Shown here in pieces: positions 1 to 8,017 of a stretch of DNA of 64,000 bases. Source of the stretch: Raoultibacter massiliensis (GTDB taxonomy: Bacteria; Actinomycetota; Coriobacteriia; Coriobacteriales; Eggerthellaceae). The notes beneath the pieces were generated by a model. It worked only from the letters and a program-made list of their open reading frames with translations, did no database searches and was not told the DNA's origin. The stretch lies in assembly GCF_900199545.1 (NCBI RefSeq), contig NZ_LT962670.1:328662-392661 (forward strand). Reading direction: 5' to 3'. Both the position numbers and the translations under genes were made by a program. Position 1 is the first letter of the stretch, and each line of letters starts with the position of its first letter.

Positions 1-1
1 C

Positions 2-475
2 ACAAACGTTCGCCGTAACGAAGTGAAATCGAAAGCTCTTGCTAGTTCTATAAAAAGCTACATGGTAAACGGTGGCGAAACTCCCTCGATAAACACGAAA
101 GAAGACATCCAGCAGCGAGCTTCGCTCATCCTGACCGATGTGCGTTACGTGCTCGAGGCCCATTTCGAACTTACCGATCGGGCGAAACCGGAAGATAATC
201 CAGGCAAATTCAAGGACATCATTCGGCGGAGGCTGGAAAGAGGACAGTGCTATTCGATGCCGTATTTCGGCACGAGGGAATTTCCTGCCCACTTCAGAGC
301 GTACGAGGGTTCGCAGCCCCCGAGCGGATTCTACCAGGGAAAGGGCGAACGCGATTTCGGGCTCATGTTGTACGACATGGATTATTCGGACACTCGAAAC
401 ATCACTCCCATGTTCTTTCGGGCTGTGATGCGCGATGGCGTTATCGATGTATCGGGGAGCGAGGTGTTCAGATGA
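2..475 (+). CDS. cas5: Cas5 (type I-C), 5'-truncated by window edge
   Basis: This is the C-terminal part of Cas5c/Cas5d, the type I-C protein that processes pre-crRNA in place of Cas6 and caps the 5' handle in Cascade. The open frame runs in from the window edge and reads TNVRRNEVKSKA, a typical Cas5c stretch; the first in-frame ATG at 23 is internal. The GFYQGKGERDFGLMLYDMDY segment and the short C-terminus fit the family. The stop overlaps the cas8c start by 4 bp (ATGA at 472), so translation is probably coupled. The start, and any cas3 upstream, lie outside the window. Confidence 0.9.
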   Translation, partial: TNVRRNEVKSKALASSIKSYMVNGGETPSINTKEDIQQRASLILTDVRYVLEAHFELTDRAKPEDNPGKFKDIIRRRLERGQCYSMPYFGTREFPAHFRAYEGSQPPSGFYQGKGERDFGLMLYDMDYSDTRNITPMFFRAVMRDGVIDVSGSEVFR

Positions 476-2223
476 TCCTCCAATCTCTCGTGGAATATTA
501 CGAGCAGCTGCTCGAAGACGATCCCGATTCCGTGGCTCCGCCCGGTTGGTGTCCCCGCAACATCGCTTTCATGCTCGAGCTGACATCGGGGGGAGAGCTT
601 CTCAACATTTTGCCTGCCGAAGAGAAGCGCGGGTGGCCAAGAATGGTGCCTGAGCAAGCGAAGAGATCGTCGGGCGTTGAAGCCAACCTTCTGTGCGACA
701 ACGCGAGCTACCTGCTCGGCATCGACGCAAAAGGTAAGCCGGAACGGTCGCTGCAGTGTTTCTCCGCATCGAAGGAAAAGCACCTGGCATTCTTGAGAGA
801 CCTGCAGTCCGATGCTGCTTTAGCCGTTAAAGCGTTCTTCGAATCGTGGCAACCCGAGAATGCTCTTGACCACGCGGCAGTCAAAGAGGCAGGCGAAGGC
901 TTATTGGCCGGGGGAAATCTCGCGTTTCGGGTGAACGGACGCGAAGTGCTTGATGATGCCGTTATCAAAAATGCATGGGATCGTTCGTATGCGAGCCCTT
1001 CTGACGGTGCGGTTGTCATGACGTGCCTCGTAACGGGCGAAAAAGCTCCGATTGCCCGCTTACACCCGTCGATCAGGGGAGTTGTCGGTGCCCAGTCGAT
1101 GGGAGCGTCTCTCGTCGGTTTCAATTCTCGAGCATTCGAATCTTACGGACGCGATGAAGAGCAGGGCCTCAATGCACCGGTCAGCGAATATGCAACCTTC
1201 GCCTACACGACGGCGCTCAACTACCTGCTCGCTGATCGCAAGCATCATATTCGGCTCGGCGATACGACGGTCGTGTATTGGGCGGAAAAAAACGATGCAG
1301 CGTGTTCAGGCATGTTTTCTCAAGCATTAGGGGCCCCTTCGATCGATGACGAGGAAACGAACCCGGACGATTTGATCGATGCGATCATGGAGAAGCTCGA
1401 AAAGGGATTGTTGTCGCGGGAGGTCGATGTCGATGCGACCTTCTACGTGCTCGGGCTTGCTCCTAATGCTGCGCGTGTGTCGGTGCGTTTCTTCCTGCGG
1501 GATACATTCGGCACGATGATCGGCAACGTAGGCAATCACTATAAGCGACTCGACATAGTGCACGCCTCATACGAAAGGCGATACCTATCGCCATACCGGT
1601 TGCTTGCAGAAACAGCTAACCCGAATGCGCGCGATCCTGCGGCAAGTTCGGTGCTGGGTGGAGCGCTCATGCGATCCATCATCGAAGACCTGCGTTATCC
1701 AGAGGCTTTCTTCAGCAACGCGCTTCTTCGCGTACGGGCATCGCAGGACAACGACGAGCAACGAACGCGAAAAGTCACACGAGGGCGTGCGGCAATTCTG
1801 AAAGCGTGTCTTATTAAAAACTACCATCAAAGCGAGGAGGTTGTTACCGTGTCGCTCAACGAAGATAGAGATGATGCACCGTATGTGCTGGGAAGGCTGT
1901 TTGCGATACTGGAGAGCATACAGGAGGCGGCGAATCCGACAATCAAGAGAACTATCAAGGCAACGTATTTCGATTCTGCCGCGTCGACTCCGGCAAGCAT
2001 CTTTCCTTTGATTATCAAGCTTGCTGGGAGCCATCTGCAAAAAATATCGCAAGACAGAAAAGGACTTGCCGTTCACTATGAAAAGCAAGTAGGTACCCTG
2101 TGCGACAAGATGCAGGCATTTCCGAAAAGGCTCTCTCTTGAGGATCAAGGCTCGTTTGTTTTGGGCTATTACCAGCAGGTCCAGGATCGCTATACGAAAA
2201 AAGAAGACGAACAGGAGGCATAA
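472..2223 (+). CDS. cas8c: Cas8c/Csd1, large subunit of type I-C Cascade
   Basis: A 583-residue protein at the cas8c position between cas5 and cas7. Cas8c recognises the PAM and recruits Cas3; in several I-C systems an internal start within this gene also yields the small subunit Cas11c. The N-terminus MILQSLVEYYEQLLEDDPDS and the 580-600 residue length are typical of Csd1. I chose the ATG at 472 because it overlaps the cas5 stop (ATGA); longer readings in this frame merely extend upstream inside cas5. The gene ends 3 nt before cas7 and belongs to one operon with it. I did not try to place the Cas11c start. Confidence 0.93.
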   Translation: MILQSLVEYYEQLLEDDPDSVAPPGWCPRNIAFMLELTSGGELLNILPAEEKRGWPRMVPEQAKRSSGVEANLLCDNASYLLGIDAKGKPERSLQCFSASKEKHLAFLRDLQSDAALAVKAFFESWQPENALDHAAVKEAGEGLLAGGNLAFRVNGREVLDDAVIKNAWDRSYASPSDGAVVMTCLVTGEKAPIARLHPSIRGVVGAQSMGASLVGFNSRAFESYGRDEEQGLNAPVSEYATFAYTTALNYLLADRKHHIRLGDTTVVYWAEKNDAACSGMFSQALGAPSIDDEETNPDDLIDAIMEKLEKGLLSREVDVDATFYVLGLAPNAARVSVRFFLRDTFGTMIGNVGNHYKRLDIVHASYERRYLSPYRLLAETANPNARDPAASSVLGGALMRSIIEDLRYPEAFFSNALLRVRASQDNDEQRTRKVTRGRAAILKACLIKNYHQSEEVVTVSLNEDRDDAPYVLGRLFAILESIQEAANPTIKRTIKATYFDSAASTPASIFPLIIKLAGSHLQKISQDRKGLAVHYEKQVGTLCDKMQAFPKRLSLEDQGSFVLGYYQQVQDRYTKKEDEQEA

Positions 2224-2226
2224 GCC

Positions 2227-3120
2227 ATGAGCAAGCCGATTGAAAACCGATACGATTTCGTTGTCTATTTCGACGTTGAGAACGGCAATCCGAACGGGGA
2301 TCCCGATGCCGGCAATATGCCGCGTATCGACCCGGAAACAAGTTACGGGCTTGTAACCGACGTTTGCTTGAAGCGCAAGATTCGCAATTACGTCGAAACC
2401 GTCAAGGAGGGCTCGACGGGCTTCGAGATATACATCAAGGACGGCGTCTCGCTCAACTCGAGCGACAACAGAGCTCTCGCGGAATTGGGGGTAGACGCGA
2501 AAGACATCAAGAAGCTCAAGAAAGACGATCCTGCAATCGATGGCAAGATACGCGATTTCATGTGCAAAACGTTTTACGATGTAAGAACGTTCGGCGCGGT
2601 TATGACGACTTTCGTCAAAGGCGCCCTCAATTGCGGCCAGGTGCGCGGCCCGGTGCAGCTCACGTTCGCGAGAAGCGTCGACCCCATCATCCCAGAGGAG
2701 ATCACCATCACGCGCGTTGCGATAACGACCGACGACGACGCTGCGAAAAAGGGGACGGAGATGGGGCGCAAATACATCGTGCCGTACGCTCTTTATCGCT
2801 GCGAAGGCTATGTGTCGGCTAACCTTGCAAGGAAGACCACCGGTTTCTCCGAAGAGGATCTTCAGCTGTTATGGGATGCTGTAATCAACATGTTCGAACA
2901 TGACCATTCGGCGGCCCGCGGCAAGATGTCGGTGCGGGGGCTCATCGTGTTCAAGCATGATAGCGAGCTGGGAAATGCGCCGTCGTACAAGCTATTCGAT
3001 GCCATTAGCATCGCCAAGAAAGAAGGCGTGGAATCGCCTCGTTCCATCAACGATTATGAGGGTATCAGCATAGACGAGTCGGCAATTCCCGAGGGAGTGA
3101 CCTGCATCAAGATGGTGTAG
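2227..3120 (+). CDS. cas7: Cas7/Csd2, type I-C Cascade backbone
   Basis: A 297-residue Cas7-family (Csd2/DevR) protein. It polymerises along the crRNA spacer to form the Cascade backbone. The N-terminal YDFVVYFDVENGNPNGDPD is a strong Csd2 signature, and the glycine-rich central part (GAVMTTFVKGALNCGQVRGP) is also characteristic. A GGAGGC Shine-Dalgarno lies at the end of cas8c, 7-8 nt before the ATG. The gene is separated from cas8c and cas4 by only 3 nt on each side, so it is in the same transcript. Confidence 0.95.
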   Translation: MSKPIENRYDFVVYFDVENGNPNGDPDAGNMPRIDPETSYGLVTDVCLKRKIRNYVETVKEGSTGFEIYIKDGVSLNSSDNRALAELGVDAKDIKKLKKDDPAIDGKIRDFMCKTFYDVRTFGAVMTTFVKGALNCGQVRGPVQLTFARSVDPIIPEEITITRVAITTDDDAAKKGTEMGRKYIVPYALYRCEGYVSANLARKTTGFSEEDLQLLWDAVINMFEHDHSAARGKMSVRGLIVFKHDSELGNAPSYKLFDAISIAKKEGVESPRSINDYEGISIDESAIPEGVTCIKMV

Positions 3121-3123
3121 CCG

Positions 3124-3786
3124 ATGTATGCCGAGGACGATTACTTGGCCTTGTCGGGTATTCAGCATTTTGCGTTTTGCCGCCGGCAGTGGGCGCTTAT
3201 ACATATCGAACAGGTTTGGGCTGAGAATATCTTGACGGTTCAGGGCGACATCATGCACGAACGTGCGCACGATGAAGCGTTTCGAGAACGTAGGGGCGAC
3301 ACACTGATCGTGCGAAGCCTATCGGTCTTTTCGGCTAAGCTGGGGCTTTCGGGCAAATGCGACGTTGTCGAATTTCATCGCAGCAAGGATGGCCATCCTC
3401 TCTTCGGGGAGGATGGCCTATGGAGAGAATGTCCTGTCGAGTACAAGCGAGGTCGCAGCAAAGCAACGGATATCGATCGATTGCAGCTATGCGCGCAGGT
3501 GCTGTGCTTGGAAGAGATGTTCGGAAGCGATATCGCCGTCGGCTATCTGTTCTACGGAGAGACAAAATCGCGCGAGCGCGTTGAGTTCGATGCATCCCTT
3601 CGAAGTCAAGTGATCGAGAAGGTGGCAGATATGCACCGGCTTTACGCGCGAAGGCATACCCCGAAAGTCAAACCAAATGCGGCATGCCGCGCGTGCTCCC
3701 TTTTCGACATCTGCGTTCCGAAGCTGCAGCAGCGGCAATCAGTGAAGGAATACATCGCCGCTCGGATAGGGGAAGATGCGCTATGA
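3124..3786 (+). CDS. cas4: Cas4 adaptation nuclease
   Basis: A 220-residue Cas4, a RecB-like nuclease with a [4Fe-4S] cluster that trims prespacers and checks the PAM together with Cas1-Cas2. Visible features are an N-terminal Cys (FAFCRRQW), a His in GDIMHERAHDE, an Asp in SGKCDVVEF, the VEYKRG Glu-x-Lys motif, a Gln-containing QLCAQVLCLEEMF helix, and a C-terminal cluster NAACRACSLFDIC that supplies the other three cysteine ligands. The stop overlaps the cas1 start (ATGA at 3783). Confidence 0.95.
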   Translation: MYAEDDYLALSGIQHFAFCRRQWALIHIEQVWAENILTVQGDIMHERAHDEAFRERRGDTLIVRSLSVFSAKLGLSGKCDVVEFHRSKDGHPLFGEDGLWRECPVEYKRGRSKATDIDRLQLCAQVLCLEEMFGSDIAVGYLFYGETKSRERVEFDASLRSQVIEKVADMHRLYARRHTPKVKPNAACRACSLFDICVPKLQQRQSVKEYIAARIGEDAL

Positions 3787-4814
3787 GGCACTTGCTCAAT
3801 ACGCTATACGTGTTTACCGAGGATGCGTACATTGGGCTCGATGGGGAGAATGCGGTTATACGGCAAAACGAGAAAGAGCTGGGCCGTATTCCGCTCCATA
3901 CGATCGAAGGAATCCTATGCTTTTCGTATCGGGGCGCAAGCCCGAGTTTGATGGGAGCTTGCGCAGAGCGCGGCATCGCTCTTTCGTTTTTCAGCCCTAA
4001 AGGAAGGTATCTTGCAGGCGTACATGGGGAAGATCGCGGGAACGTGCTGTTGCGAAAAACCCAATATGCTTGCTCGGAAGACGACGCTCGGAGCTTAGAG
4101 TTGGCGAGGAGTTTCATTATCGGCAAGCTCTATAACTCGCGCTGGGTCCTAGAGCGGGCTACGAGAGACCATGGAATGAGAGTTGATGTCGAAAGGCTAA
4201 AGCTTGCTTCGGCTGCCCTAGGGTCATCGATTGCCGAAATCGGTCGATGCGATTCCCTGGATTCCCTTCGAGGCATCGAAGGCGAGGCTGCATCGAGGTA
4301 TTTCGGAGTATTCGACGAGCTGATTTTGCGCCATAAAGAATCATTTACGTTTGAAGCAAGACGACGAAGACCTCCGACTGATCCCGTGAACGCCATGCTC
4401 TCTCTTTTCTACACGGTGCTTGCCACCGATTGTGCGGCAGCGCTCGAGGGGGTGGGTCTCGATCCGTACGTCGGGTTCCTCCATGCCGATAGACCAGGAC
4501 GCAAATCCCTCTCCCTTGATCTTATGGAGGAGCTGAGAGCCGTCATGGTTGACCGATTTGTTATCTCGGCGATCAATAATAGAATCATCGATCCCACGTG
4601 CTTCGACTACCGAGAGTCGGGAGAGGTGCGATTGAGCGACGATGGCAGGAGAGCGCTATTCGATTCATGGCAGGAAAGAAAGAGGGATACGATCGTTCAT
4701 CCGTTTCTCAAGGAGAAAATCCCCTGGGGCTTGGTCCCCCATGTTCAAGCGCTCCTGCTTGCTAGGGCTCTGAGAGGGGATATGGATGGCTATCCCCCAT
4801 TCATGTGGAAATGA
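3783..4814 (+). CDS. cas1: Cas1 integrase (type I-C)
   Basis: A 343-residue Cas1, the metal-dependent integrase of spacer acquisition. It starts MRHLLNTLYVFTEDAYI, typical of Cas1c. The conserved acidic/histidine metal site is visible as Glu in GIEGEAASRYF, His in GFLHADRPGR and Glu in LMEELRAVMVD. The ATG at 3783 was chosen over an in-frame upstream start at 3684 because it sits on the cas4 stop (ATGA) and gives the family length. It overlaps cas2 in the same way at 4811. Confidence 0.96.
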   Translation: MRHLLNTLYVFTEDAYIGLDGENAVIRQNEKELGRIPLHTIEGILCFSYRGASPSLMGACAERGIALSFFSPKGRYLAGVHGEDRGNVLLRKTQYACSEDDARSLELARSFIIGKLYNSRWVLERATRDHGMRVDVERLKLASAALGSSIAEIGRCDSLDSLRGIEGEAASRYFGVFDELILRHKESFTFEARRRRPPTDPVNAMLSLFYTVLATDCAAALEGVGLDPYVGFLHADRPGRKSLSLDLMEELRAVMVDRFVISAINNRIIDPTCFDYRESGEVRLSDDGRRALFDSWQERKRDTIVHPFLKEKIPWGLVPHVQALLLARALRGDMDGYPPFMWK

Positions 4815-5113
4815 GGCGTGCTGTGCTGACGGTGATTACCTATGATGTCAATACGGAAGATGCTGACGGAAGGCGTCGTTTGAGAAAGGTGGCTAAACAT
4901 TGCGTAAACTACGGCCAGCGCGTGCAAAACTCGGTATTTGAATGCGATGCCGACGCCGCCACGATGGCGCGCATTAGAAATGATTTGATAAAGCTCATTG
5001 ACCAGGATAGGGATAGTTTAAGGTTTTACTATCTTGGCAACTCGTATCGTACGAAAATCGAACACATCGGTGCAAAGCCATCATACGATCCAGAAGGTTT
5101 CCTTTCCTTGTGA
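4811..5113 (+). CDS. cas2: Cas2 (type I-C)
   Basis: A 100-residue Cas2, the ferredoxin-fold dimer that bridges two Cas1 dimers. The VITYDVNTED segment supplies the conserved Asp, and the CVNYGQRVQNSVFEC motif is diagnostic for I-C Cas2. The start at 4811 overlaps the cas1 stop (ATGA); an ATG two codons upstream is possible. It is the last cas gene, 155 bp before the first repeat. Downstream the operon runs into the leader without an obvious terminator. Confidence 0.95.
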   Translation: MRRAVLTVITYDVNTEDADGRRRLRKVAKHCVNYGQRVQNSVFECDADAATMARIRNDLIKLIDQDRDSLRFYYLGNSYRTKIEHIGAKPSYDPEGFLSL

Positions 5114-5268
5114 CGCTCGGTGCGAGCATGGGGCGAACAGGGCTTCGCGCAGGAGCTTCGCACCGAAATCATGCCGTCTTGGTTTAATTTGACCGATCTG
5201 AAAGCCAATAAGATTAGGGGATATCCCTTATGTTGTGGGATAGCCTGAGAGTAATACAAAATATTGCA
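5114..5268 (+). promoter_or_regulatory. CRISPR leader
   Basis: The 155 bp between cas2 and the first repeat contain no plausible gene and become AT-rich toward the array. The degenerate repeat is at the far end, so this side is the leader that should hold the array promoter and integration signals. A TTGACC hexamer near 5187 is a possible -35 element, but no well-spaced -10 was found. Confidence 0.7.
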
Positions 5269-5770
5269 GTCACTCCCCGCATGGGGAGTGCGGGTTGAAA
5301 TTTTATGTCATCCTCAAAGCCTTGGACGTTAACGTCACTCCCCGCATGGGGAGTGCGGGTTGAAATTGCATTGGGTTAGCTCTCATAACGCGCGATCTGG
5401 TCACTCCCCGCATGGGGAGTGCGGGTTGAAATTTGAGTACCCAAGAAACTGGCCCAGCATAGGCTTTGTCACTCCCCGCATGGGGAGTGCGGGTTGAAAT
5501 CGCCCACGTGGAAAAACACAACGGCGTGATCGAGGTCACTCCCCGCATGGGGAGTGCGGGTTGAAATCAAAAGTAAGCGCGCCCCAAAAACGTGAGAAAA
5601 CGGTCACTCCCCGCATGGGGAGTGCGGGTTGAAATTGAAACGTTCGGCCCCTTGTTGCAACAGGCGGGGGTCACTCCCCGCATGGGGAGTGCGGGTTGAA
5701 ATAACGCCTGCTTTTCCATGGTTATCATATTTCGTACGTCACTCCCCGCATGGGGAGTGACGCTTGAGAT
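5269..5770 (+). CRISPR. Type I-C CRISPR array, 8 repeats and 7 spacers
   Basis: The 33-bp repeat begins GTCACTCCCCGCATGGGGAG and ends TGCGGGTTGAAAT; its ACTCCCC/GGGGAGT palindrome and GTTGAAAT end are typical of I-C. Repeats start at 5269, 5334, 5400, 5468, 5535, 5603, 5670 and 5738. The first seven are identical. The eighth (5738-5770) keeps the palindrome but has diverged after it, which marks the leader-distal end. Spacers are 32, 33, 35, 34, 35, 34 and 35 bp. The repeat palindrome produces false reading frames on the minus strand. Confidence 0.98.
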
Positions 5771-5956
5771 TGGAAACGAACGATCGCTTTGGAATTGCGT
5801 CTTCGCCATTTCCTGCACGTAAAGTGCGTACAGAAACCGAAGACGTCGCCAGCGTTTTCTTTGCTTTTGGATTTTCTAAACGGAGGAGCGAGCTTAAGCC
5901 TTGCCGAGGTTTTTCCACCGAATGCCTCTGTGGGGTTTCGAGCGGTTCGGTCTGAT

Positions 5957-6400
5957 CTAGATTAGCTCCTTAAGTCCTTCCCGTAGTTTTTCCACAACAT
6001 CAACGCAGGTGGCAACATCTTTTTCGGGGATGTCCTCGAACAGCATGTCAATTACGTCGCCGATCTTCTCATCGTAGAGCTGCGCGAGTTCTCGCCCGCT
6101 TTTTGTCGGCTCCACCGATAATGTGCGACTATCGTTTTCGTCGATGCTGAGAGTAACGTAGCCGGCACGCTCGAGTTTGAGCAGAATCTGTTTGATGTTC
6201 TGATGAGAGGCGCCGTTTGCTTCAGAGAGCTCGGTGAGTGAAGGCGGCTCATCGAACGAGCAGAGCGAAGCAAGCAACAGGACTTGGCGGCCCGAGAGGC
6301 CGAAAAAGCTCTTTCGCTCGACGTATTTAAGCCTGACGCTGAAGTACGAGAGGCTCCGAAGCAGCTGGCGCTCGGTTGAATCAGTGGGTTTGTACTGCAT
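5957..6400 (-). CDS. MarR-family transcriptional regulator
   Basis: A 147-residue winged-helix regulator of the MarR type. The core PSLTELSEANGASHQNIKQILLKLERAGYVTLSIDENDSR has the usual order of HTH helix, recognition helix (SHQNIKQILLKLE) and wing (DENDSRTLSV). Flanking helices (RQLLRSLSYFSVRLKYVE and the C-terminal VVEKLREGLKELI) would form the dimer. It is divergent from the uspA-like gene; the shared region has TATTAT/TGGCAA promoter-like hexamers on the minus strand near 6435-6465. MarR proteins usually repress their own and divergent promoters. The ligand is unknown. Confidence 0.88.
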   Translation of the reverse strand: MQYKPTDSTERQLLRSLSYFSVRLKYVERKSFFGLSGRQVLLLASLCSFDEPPSLTELSEANGASHQNIKQILLKLERAGYVTLSIDENDSRTLSVEPTKSGRELAQLYDEKIGDVIDMLFEDIPEKDVATCVDVVEKLREGLKELI

Positions 6401-6612
6401 GGAGTTCCTTTCGCATGTGAGGATGATCTTCCATACTTATATAATAAGTTGCATGAACGAAATTGCCAGAACCGTTGGATGTCTGTAACAAACCATGAAC
6501 AGTTCGGCGCGATATACTGAATGAGTTAGCCCTGTTTGGTGGCTGACGAGAAAGGCAAGGTTGGGCAAGCGGTGCAGCAGCGCCGGTTCTGGTTATGAAA
6601 GGAAGGGACGGC

Positions 6613-7041
6613 ATGGCTCTCAAAAAGATTCTTGTAGCATATGATGGTTCCGATCTCGCTGAAAAGGCGCTCGATTTGGCGCTCGATATCGCGGTGCCTA
6701 ACACTGAAACGGCTATCGACGTCGTGAATGTGGTGCCGATTCCGCTGCTCAATGAAACGCAGGCGATCAGCTTCAAGGAGATCACCGATCTGATGATTGA
6801 AGACGGGGAAGACACGCTATGCAAGACGCACGACAAGATCGAGCCTTTGGGCGATCGCGCGAATACGCTGCTGCTTACGGGCACGGCGCCCGCCTCCGAG
6901 CTTTTGAAATTGGCGAGCAGCGGGCACTACGATCTGATCGTGTTGGGCAATCGCGGCCTCTCGGGGCTCAAGGAGTACATGGGAAGCGTGAGCTACAAGG
7001 TGTTTCATGGGGCGGATATTCCTGTCCTTGTGGCGAAATAG
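6613..7041 (+). CDS. Universal stress protein (UspA family)
   Basis: A 142-residue single-domain Usp protein. It starts with the strand KKILVAYDGSDLAEKALDLAL, where the Asp contacts nucleotide in ATP-binding Usps, and ends with VLGNRGLSGLKEYMGSVSYKV, a close match to the G-x2-G-x9-G-S/T phosphate-binding motif (one residue shorter). ATP binding is therefore probable. The start at 6613 is preferred over the in-frame ATG at 6595 because GGAAGG lies at the right distance. It is monocistronic, with about 320 bp to the next gene. Confidence 0.9.
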   Translation: MALKKILVAYDGSDLAEKALDLALDIAVPNTETAIDVVNVVPIPLLNETQAISFKEITDLMIEDGEDTLCKTHDKIEPLGDRANTLLLTGTAPASELLKLASSGHYDLIVLGNRGLSGLKEYMGSVSYKVFHGADIPVLVAK

Positions 7042-7261
7042 CACTCTTGGCGCGGCGCGATCGGGCATCGAGAGCCAAGCGGCGTCGTTGCGCTCATGAA
7101 CTCGGCTGGAAGCGCTCAGTTGCAGCAGCTACGGGCGCTTCTGCGGTAGAAACCTTCGTTCCAATGAACCTCTGACGCCTGCCGATCAGGAGCTATGCGG
7201 TTTTTGCGAACAGTATAGTTAGCTGTTACCTAAAAGGGTAGAATAGTCGGACAATTTAATT

Positions 7262-7346
7262 ATCTGCCGCCGGGTAGATCAAGAAACAAAGCATGTGCGC
7301 CCCTATCGTTAGGCCTGAGAAGATAGGGGAGAGCGCATGCTTTTTT
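7262..7346 (+). promoter_or_regulatory. Probable guanidine riboswitch with intrinsic terminator
   Basis: A short hairpin (ATCT 7262-7265 / AGAT 7276-7279, loop GCCGCCGGGT) is followed by a long terminator: arms 7291-7307 (GCATGTGCGC then CCCTATC) and 7322-7340, one bulge on each side, then six T at 7341-7346, 18 nt before sugE. The terminator loop (7308-7321) contains AGGCC, complementary to GCC in the first loop, so a kissing interaction is possible. Two hairpins, loop-loop pairing and a terminator before a guanidinium exporter resemble the guanidine-IV (mepA) class. The class assignment is inference. Confidence 0.55.
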
Positions 7347-7363
7347 GTTGGGAGTGGTTTTTC

Positions 7364-7684
7364 ATGAACTGGGTTATCTTGATCATTGCCGGGCTGTTCG
7401 AAACGTTTTGGGCCTATCAGCTCAAGTTGTCCGATGGGTTCAGCAAGCTCATGCCGAGCATCCTTACCATCATCGGCATGATAATCAGCTTCGGGCTTTT
7501 GGCCCATGCTCTTAAGACTCTGCCCCTAAGCGTTGGCTATGCGGTATGGACGGGCATTGGGATTGTCGGAGCCGCGATACTCGGCATCGTGTTTCTGAAA
7601 GAACCGGCAAGTGCAGTAAAGATCATCTGCATTCTTCTGATCGGGGCGGGTATCATCGGCCTCAATCTAACGACGCACGAATAG
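7364..7684 (+). CDS. sugE: SMR-family guanidinium exporter (SugE/Gdx type)
   Basis: A 106-residue, four-helix small multidrug resistance protein. It is very close to SugE/Gdx in pattern: MNWVILIIAGLFETFWAYQLK with the essential Glu13 in TM1, SLLAHALKTLPLSVGYAVW-type TM3 and GIGIVGAAILGIVFLKEPAS. Gdx proteins form dual-topology dimers that exchange guanidinium for protons. The start at 7364 is preferred over 7337 because GGGAG precedes it and the protein then has the family length. Regulation is probably by the terminator-type leader immediately upstream. Confidence 0.92.
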   Translation: MNWVILIIAGLFETFWAYQLKLSDGFSKLMPSILTIIGMIISFGLLAHALKTLPLSVGYAVWTGIGIVGAAILGIVFLKEPASAVKIICILLIGAGIIGLNLTTHE

Positions 7685-7700
7685 CGCACGTGCGACCTTC

Positions 7701-7737
7701 TTCGGCGAGGCTGGGCCTTCGGTTTTGCCTCGCCGAA
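7701..7737 (+). terminator. Hairpin after sugE
   Basis: A perfect 11-bp inverted repeat (TTCGGCGAGGC / GCCTCGCCGAA) with a 15-nt loop starts 16 nt after the sugE stop. There is no T-run after it, as is common in this GC-rich DNA. From here to 8017 I see no gene. Confidence 0.6.
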
Positions 7738-8017
7738 CCGCATGCTGCCGCAGCCCGAAAACCGGGCTGTTCTCTGTGGGCGGTTGTTGCCATAGGGGTC
7801 ATTGGGGTCTGCCCGATCGTTTGGGCGGCGCTTTCTCTGCTGCGTCAGGCACCTCATGAATGCTATGCGAAGGGCGCTCCCCGAAACGTCGGAGAATATC
7901 GCTTCGAGAGATGGGATAATGCGCAAAAGGGAAGAAGCGCCGAATCGTGCTTTTCGGCTCGCGTCGTCGCTTTCTTCGGGCGGCAGCGCCGCATTCGGCA
8001 CGGCGAAGGGAATCGTT

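Noticed and set aside
5303..5818. Minus-strand reading frames of 81 and 83 codons with a repeated TPHAGSD-like peptide
   Set aside because: These are translations of the CRISPR repeats and not proteins.
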